From assembly GCA_946221975.1 (NCBI GenBank), contig CAMIGT010000056.1, forward strand, positions 1-7,338: a stretch of 7,338 nucleotides of DNA, given 5' to 3'. The DNA is from an uncultured Blastococcus sp. Its GTDB lineage: Bacteria > Actinomycetota > Actinomycetes > Mycobacteriales > Antricoccaceae. Position 1 is the first letter of the stretch, and each line of letters opens with the position of its first letter. A model generated the notes under the pieces. That model was not told where the DNA came from. It was given only the letters and a program-made list of their open reading frames with translations, and made no database searches. Position numbers and translations under genes: made by a program. Positions 4,743-7,338 of the stretch are shown here, piece after piece.

Positions 4743-6304
4743 CCAGCATCGAGCACCGCGATCCCGTGGTCGTGATCATCGGCTCGGGCGCCGGCGGCGG
4801 CACGATGGCCCACGAGCTGACCGCGCAGGGCGTCGACTGCGTGCTGCTGGAGGCCGGACCGCACCTGACCGCCGACGACTACGAGAACGACGAGTGGGCC
4901 GCCTTCAACCAGATGGCCTGGCTCGACGAGCGCACCGCCAGCGGTTCGTGGCGGGTCGCCACCGACTTCCCTGGGCTTCCCGCCTGGATCGTCAAGGCGG
5001 TCGGCGGGTCGACCACCCACTGGTCCGGCGCGACGCCGCGGTTCATGGCGCACGAGTTCGCGACGCGGACGACGTACGGCGACATCGACGGTGCCAACCT
5101 CCTGGACTGGCCGATCACGCTCGCCGACCTCGCGCCCTGGTATGACCGCGCAGAGCAGGCGATCGGCTCGACGCACCGGCACGGTCGTCCACCGCTGCCG
5201 GCCAACAACAACTACAAGGTCTTCGCCAACGGTGCGGAGCGAGCCGGCTACAAGTACTACGCGACGGGGCCGTACGGCACCAACGCCACGCCGTACGACG
5301 GCCGCCCCGCCTCGATCCAGGACGGTTTCAACTTCCAGGGCGACAAGAACGGCTCGAAGTGGTCGACGCTCGTGCGCGAGATCCCGCGCGCGCTGGCGAC
5401 CGGGCATCTGGATCTGCGCCCGGAGTGTCAGGCGGTGCGGATCACCCACGACGCGAGGGGAACCCTCGACGGCGTGGAGTATCTCGACGCCGCAGGCAAC
5501 CTGCACAAGCAGGCGGCCCGCCTGGTCTGCGTCGCGGGCAACTCGATCGAGACGCCGCGGCTGCTGCTGATGAGCGCGAGCGCGCAGCATCCGGACGGGC
5601 TGGCCAACTCCTCGGGGCAACTCGGGCGCAACTACATGCGCCACACCACGGGGTCGGCGTACGCCACCTTCGAGGACCCGGTGCGGATGTACCGCGGCGA
5701 GACCATGGCCGGGATCATCGCCGACGAGGCCAAGCACGACACGTCGCGCGGGTTCGCCGGCGGCTACTACATGGAGACGCTGGCCCTCGGTCCGGCCTTC
5801 CTGGCCAGCTTTATCGAGCCCGGCGAGTGGGGTCGGTCGTTCACCGAGAAGCTCGATGCCTACCAGCGCACCGCGGGCATGTGGATCGTCGGCGAGGACA
5901 TGCCGCAGGAGAGCAACCGGATCACCCTCAACACCGACCAGAAGGACGCGCGCGGGCTCCCGACGCCCAACGTGCACTTCGACGACCATCCCAACGACGT
6001 CGCCATGCGCGAGCACGGCTATGCCGCCGCCGACGCGGTGTACGGCGCGGTCGGGGCACTGTCGGTGCATCACACCCCGCCGTACCCCTCGACGCACAAC
6101 CTGGGTACGGCGCGGATGAGCGCGCGCCCCGAGGACGGCGTGGTCAACGAGTACGGCCGCGCGCACGACGTGCCCAACCTGTTCGTCAGCGACGGGTCAG
6201 TGATGACCACCGGTGCGGCCGCGAACCCGACCCTGACGATCGTCGCGCTCGCGATGCGCCAGGCCGACCACATCATCAGCCAGCTGAAGTCCGGAGAGCT
6301 TTAA
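4739..6304 (+). CDS. GMC-family FAD oxidoreductase, gluconate/polyol dehydrogenase type
   Basis: Flavin-dependent dehydrogenase of 521 residues, expected to oxidise an alcohol group of a sugar, sugar acid or polyol. The FAD-binding Rossmann motif IIGSGAGGG is at 13-21, ending its second strand at VLLEAG (35-40). VKAVGGSTTHWSGATPRF (84-101, H94) is the pattern of the gluconate/fructose dehydrogenase flavoprotein branch. The C-terminal GMC domain carries STHNLGTARMS with the likely catalytic H453, FVSDGSVMTTGAAANPTLTI with N496 as its likely partner, and a closing helix AMRQADHIISQL. H/N is one of the accepted catalytic pairs of GMC enzymes. There is no signal peptide and no CxxCH haem motif here or in the neighbours, so the electron acceptor is unknown; a quinone or soluble acceptor is possible. 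It is coupled to the preceding subunit gene by a 4-nt overlap. Substrate is not assignable. Cholesterol or choline oxidase is less likely given the subunit 3 partner. Confidence 0.92.
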   Translation: MTSIEHRDPVVVIIGSGAGGGTMAHELTAQGVDCVLLEAGPHLTADDYENDEWAAFNQMAWLDERTASGSWRVATDFPGLPAWIVKAVGGSTTHWSGATPRFMAHEFATRTTYGDIDGANLLDWPITLADLAPWYDRAEQAIGSTHRHGRPPLPANNNYKVFANGAERAGYKYYATGPYGTNATPYDGRPASIQDGFNFQGDKNGSKWSTLVREIPRALATGHLDLRPECQAVRITHDARGTLDGVEYLDAAGNLHKQAARLVCVAGNSIETPRLLLMSASAQHPDGLANSSGQLGRNYMRHTTGSAYATFEDPVRMYRGETMAGIIADEAKHDTSRGFAGGYYMETLALGPAFLASFIEPGEWGRSFTEKLDAYQRTAGMWIVGEDMPQESNRITLNTDQKDARGLPTPNVHFDDHPNDVAMREHGYAAADAVYGAVGALSVHHTPPYPSTHNLGTARMSARPEDGVVNEYGRAHDVPNLFVSDGSVMTTGAAANPTLTIVALAMRQADHIISQLKSGEL

Positions 6305-6310
6305 GACGCC

Positions 6311-6634
6311 TCACCACTCGTCGGCGAGCAGGGCGTACTGCATCCCGTCGAGCCAGCGGCCGTCACGATGCAGCGAGTCGGCGACGTTGTGCGCCTCGAG
6401 CATCAGATCCCCGATGACGGCGCCGTGGCGGGCGACGACAAGTGTGTGCTCGGTGCGCACCATGAACCGCTCGGTGTACGCCGCGAGGTCGGTCGGCAGC
6501 GAGGTCATCCACTGGGCGACCTCCGGCTGACTGCGATAGGCGAACGTCGCGGCAGCGTCGTCGTGGGTCGCCGGCCTCATTGTCAGCCGATCTGTCGCGA
6601 CGGGCCAATCGAGGTCGGCGAGGCGTCGTGTCAT
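6311..6634 (-). CDS. GNAT acetyltransferase remnant with internal in-frame deletion
   Basis: Protein of 107 residues, whereas GNAT enzymes of this RimJ/RimL-like group have about 180. Residues 12-79 match the group's N-terminal half: [22 protein letters not shown], then [10 protein letters not shown]. Residues 80-107 match the extreme C-terminus: [23 protein letters not shown]. The middle is absent, including the acetyl-CoA pyrophosphate-binding loop (Q/R-x-x-G-x-G/A) and the helix and strands around it, some 75-80 residues. The join falls between L79 and E80, at about 6397/6398, and the frame is kept. Acetyl transfer is therefore unlikely, and this is probably a decayed gene that still has start and stop codons. 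There is no Shine-Dalgarno before the ATG at 6634, but TAGCGT lies 6 nt upstream, which suits a leaderless transcript. Its stop is 6 nt from that of the convergent GMC gene. An assembly collapse is the alternative explanation. Confidence 0.75.
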   Translation of the reverse strand: MTRRLADLDWPVATDRLTMRPATHDDAAATFAYRSQPEVAQWMTSLPTDLAAYTERFMVRTEHTLVVARHGAVIGDLMLEAHNVADSLHRDGRWLDGMQYALLADEW

Positions 6635-6640
6635 GCCACG

Positions 6641-6650
6641 ACGCTATCGT
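6641..6650. promoter_or_regulatory. Overlapping divergent -10 candidates
   Basis: Only 35 bp separate the start codons of the acetyltransferase remnant and the amidase gene. TATCGT (6645-6650, plus strand) suits the amidase, with transcription starting just before its ribosome binding site. TAGCGT (6646-6641, minus strand) suits a leaderless acetyltransferase message. They share two bases, so the two promoters would exclude each other if both are real. No convincing -35 hexamers are seen. Confidence 0.3.
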
Positions 6651-6657
6651 CGGCGTC

Positions 6658-6664
6658 GAGGTGA
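6658..6664 (+). promoter_or_regulatory. Ribosome binding site of the amidase gene
   Basis: GAGGTGA with a 5-nt spacer (TTTTC) before the ATG at 6670. It favours that ATG over the in-frame GTG at 6661, which lies inside the site. Confidence 0.7.
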
Positions 6665-6669
6665 TTTTC

Positions 6670-7338
6670 ATGGGTGAGGCACGGCAGCTGGTCGACGCGC
6701 TCGCGGCCGGGCAGACGAGCTCGGTCGAGGCGACCCGCGCGATGATCGCGCGTATCGAGGCCGGTGACGGCGAGATCAACGCGGTCGTGGTCCGCGATTT
6801 CGACCGCGCACTCGAGCGGGCCGCCGAGGCCGACGCGCGCCTCGCCGCCGGTGAGCGGGCGCCGTTGCTGGGACTCCCGATGACCGTCAAGGAGAGCATC
6901 GACATGGCCGGCTTGCCGTCCACGTGGGGCATGCCGGAGCACGCCGAGCACGTCGCGCGCCGCGACGCGGTCGTTGTCGACCGGCTCCGCGCGGCCGGTG
7001 CGGTGATTGTCGGCAAGACCAACGTCTCCCCCGCGCTGGCCGACCTGCAGGCGGTCAACGAGGTGTACGGCGCCACGCACAACCCCTACCTGCACGGCCG
7101 CACCCCGGGCGGCTCCTCCGGCGGGTCGGCGGCCGCGCTGGCGGCCGAGTTCACCACGCTGGAGGTCGGCAGCGACATCGGCGGTTCGATCCGGTTGCCC
7201 GCGGGATTCTGCGGCATGTGGGGCCTCAAGCCCACGTACGGGCTGGTGTCGATGCACGGTCACTTCCTGCCCGGCACCGACGGCGCCGACCTCCCCCTCG
7301 GCGTCGTCGGTCCGCTCGCGCGCTCAGCGGATGATCTC
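6670..7338 (+). CDS. Amidase-signature hydrolase (C-terminus cut by window edge)
   Basis: Serine hydrolase that cleaves carboxamide bonds. The first 223 residues of a protein usually 450-500 long are present and run off the right edge without a stop. The Ser-cisSer-Lys triad of the amidase signature family is complete: K74 in [15 protein letters not shown]149 in [18 protein letters not shown] and the nucleophile S173 in [16 protein letters not shown]. The spacings 74-149-173 equal those of mammalian FAAH (142-217-241). The N-terminal helices ([20 protein letters not shown]) and [17 protein letters not shown] are also typical. Family members include GatA, indole-acetamide, nylon-oligomer and aryl-amide hydrolases. 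No gatC or gatB lies alongside in the visible part, so a stand-alone catabolic amidase is more likely than the tRNA amidotransferase subunit, but the substrate cannot be assigned. No signal peptide is seen. Divergent from the acetyltransferase remnant. Confidence 0.94.
   Translation, partial: MGEARQLVDALAAGQTSSVEATRAMIARIEAGDGEINAVVVRDFDRALERAAEADARLAAGERAPLLGLPMTVKESIDMAGLPSTWGMPEHAEHVARRDAVVVDRLRAAGAVIVGKTNVSPALADLQAVNEVYGATHNPYLHGRTPGGSSGGSAAALAAEFTTLEVGSDIGGSIRLPAGFCGMWGLKPTYGLVSMHGHFLPGTDGADLPLGVVGPLARSADDL

Noticed and set aside
5454..5468. CGAGGG-GAA-CCCTCG hairpin inside the GMC gene
   Set aside because: A 6-bp stem with a 3-nt loop deep in coding sequence, not near a gene boundary and without a T tract. 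I see no reason to give it a role.
4613..6166. Long open frame (517 codons) on the minus strand opposite the GMC gene
   Set aside because: It is antisense to a gene with clear catalytic motifs and is rich in R, G, V, H and A as expected from the complement of GC-rich codons. No ribosome binding site or domain is recognisable. The same holds for minus-strand frames at 3265-4461 and 3312-4133.
6670..7338. GatA subunit of the tRNA amidotransferase
   Set aside because: The triad is shared by the whole amidase family, and the visible surroundings lack gatC upstream. A stand-alone amidase is the safer call, though the missing C-terminus and downstream genes leave it open.

Overview
The window is GC-rich, densely packed bacterial chromosome with strong GC bias at third codon positions. 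A convincing mycothione reductase places it in an actinobacterium, because mycothiol is the low-molecular-weight thiol of that phylum. The type I pantothenate kinase, the GGAGG-type ribosome binding sites, the GTG start and the two starts with no Shine-Dalgarno that look leaderless all fit this. I cannot name a genus. I see no tRNA, rRNA, CRISPR array, insertion sequence or prophage gene, and no gene-free stretch longer than 130 bases.

Left block (1-1736, minus strand): a six-helix, pore-loop membrane protein resembling K+ channels is followed after 4 nt by mycothione reductase (mtr), whose C-terminus lies beyond the left edge. Together they look like a two-gene operon. A 130-bp divergent intergenic region separates them from coaA on the plus strand.

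Middle block (1867-4094): coaA (pantothenate kinase, first step of CoA synthesis) runs tail-to-tail into a small monooxygenase-like (ABM-fold) gene, and the two stop codons share the bases CTAG. The ABM gene is divergent from an IclR-family regulator across 108 bp that contain several short palindromes and a candidate promoter.

Right block (4194-7338): downstream of the regulator, on the same strand, is a translationally coupled pair. It encodes a gluconate-2-dehydrogenase subunit 3-like protein and a flavin-dependent GMC oxidoreductase of the gluconate/polyol dehydrogenase type, and they overlap by ATGA. A 6-bp inverted repeat sits over the candidate -35 element of this operon and is a reasonable IclR operator candidate. 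Next comes a short convergent acetyltransferase gene that appears to have lost its central acetyl-CoA-binding part by an in-frame deletion. Last is a divergent amidase-signature hydrolase cut by the right edge.

Most of the window is ordinary actinobacterial chromosome. I did not find an evident new defence or mobile system. The points most worth a second look are the internally deleted acetyltransferase, the channel-like protein with an altered selectivity filter placed directly before mycothione reductase, and the GMC dehydrogenase pair without export signal or cytochrome.
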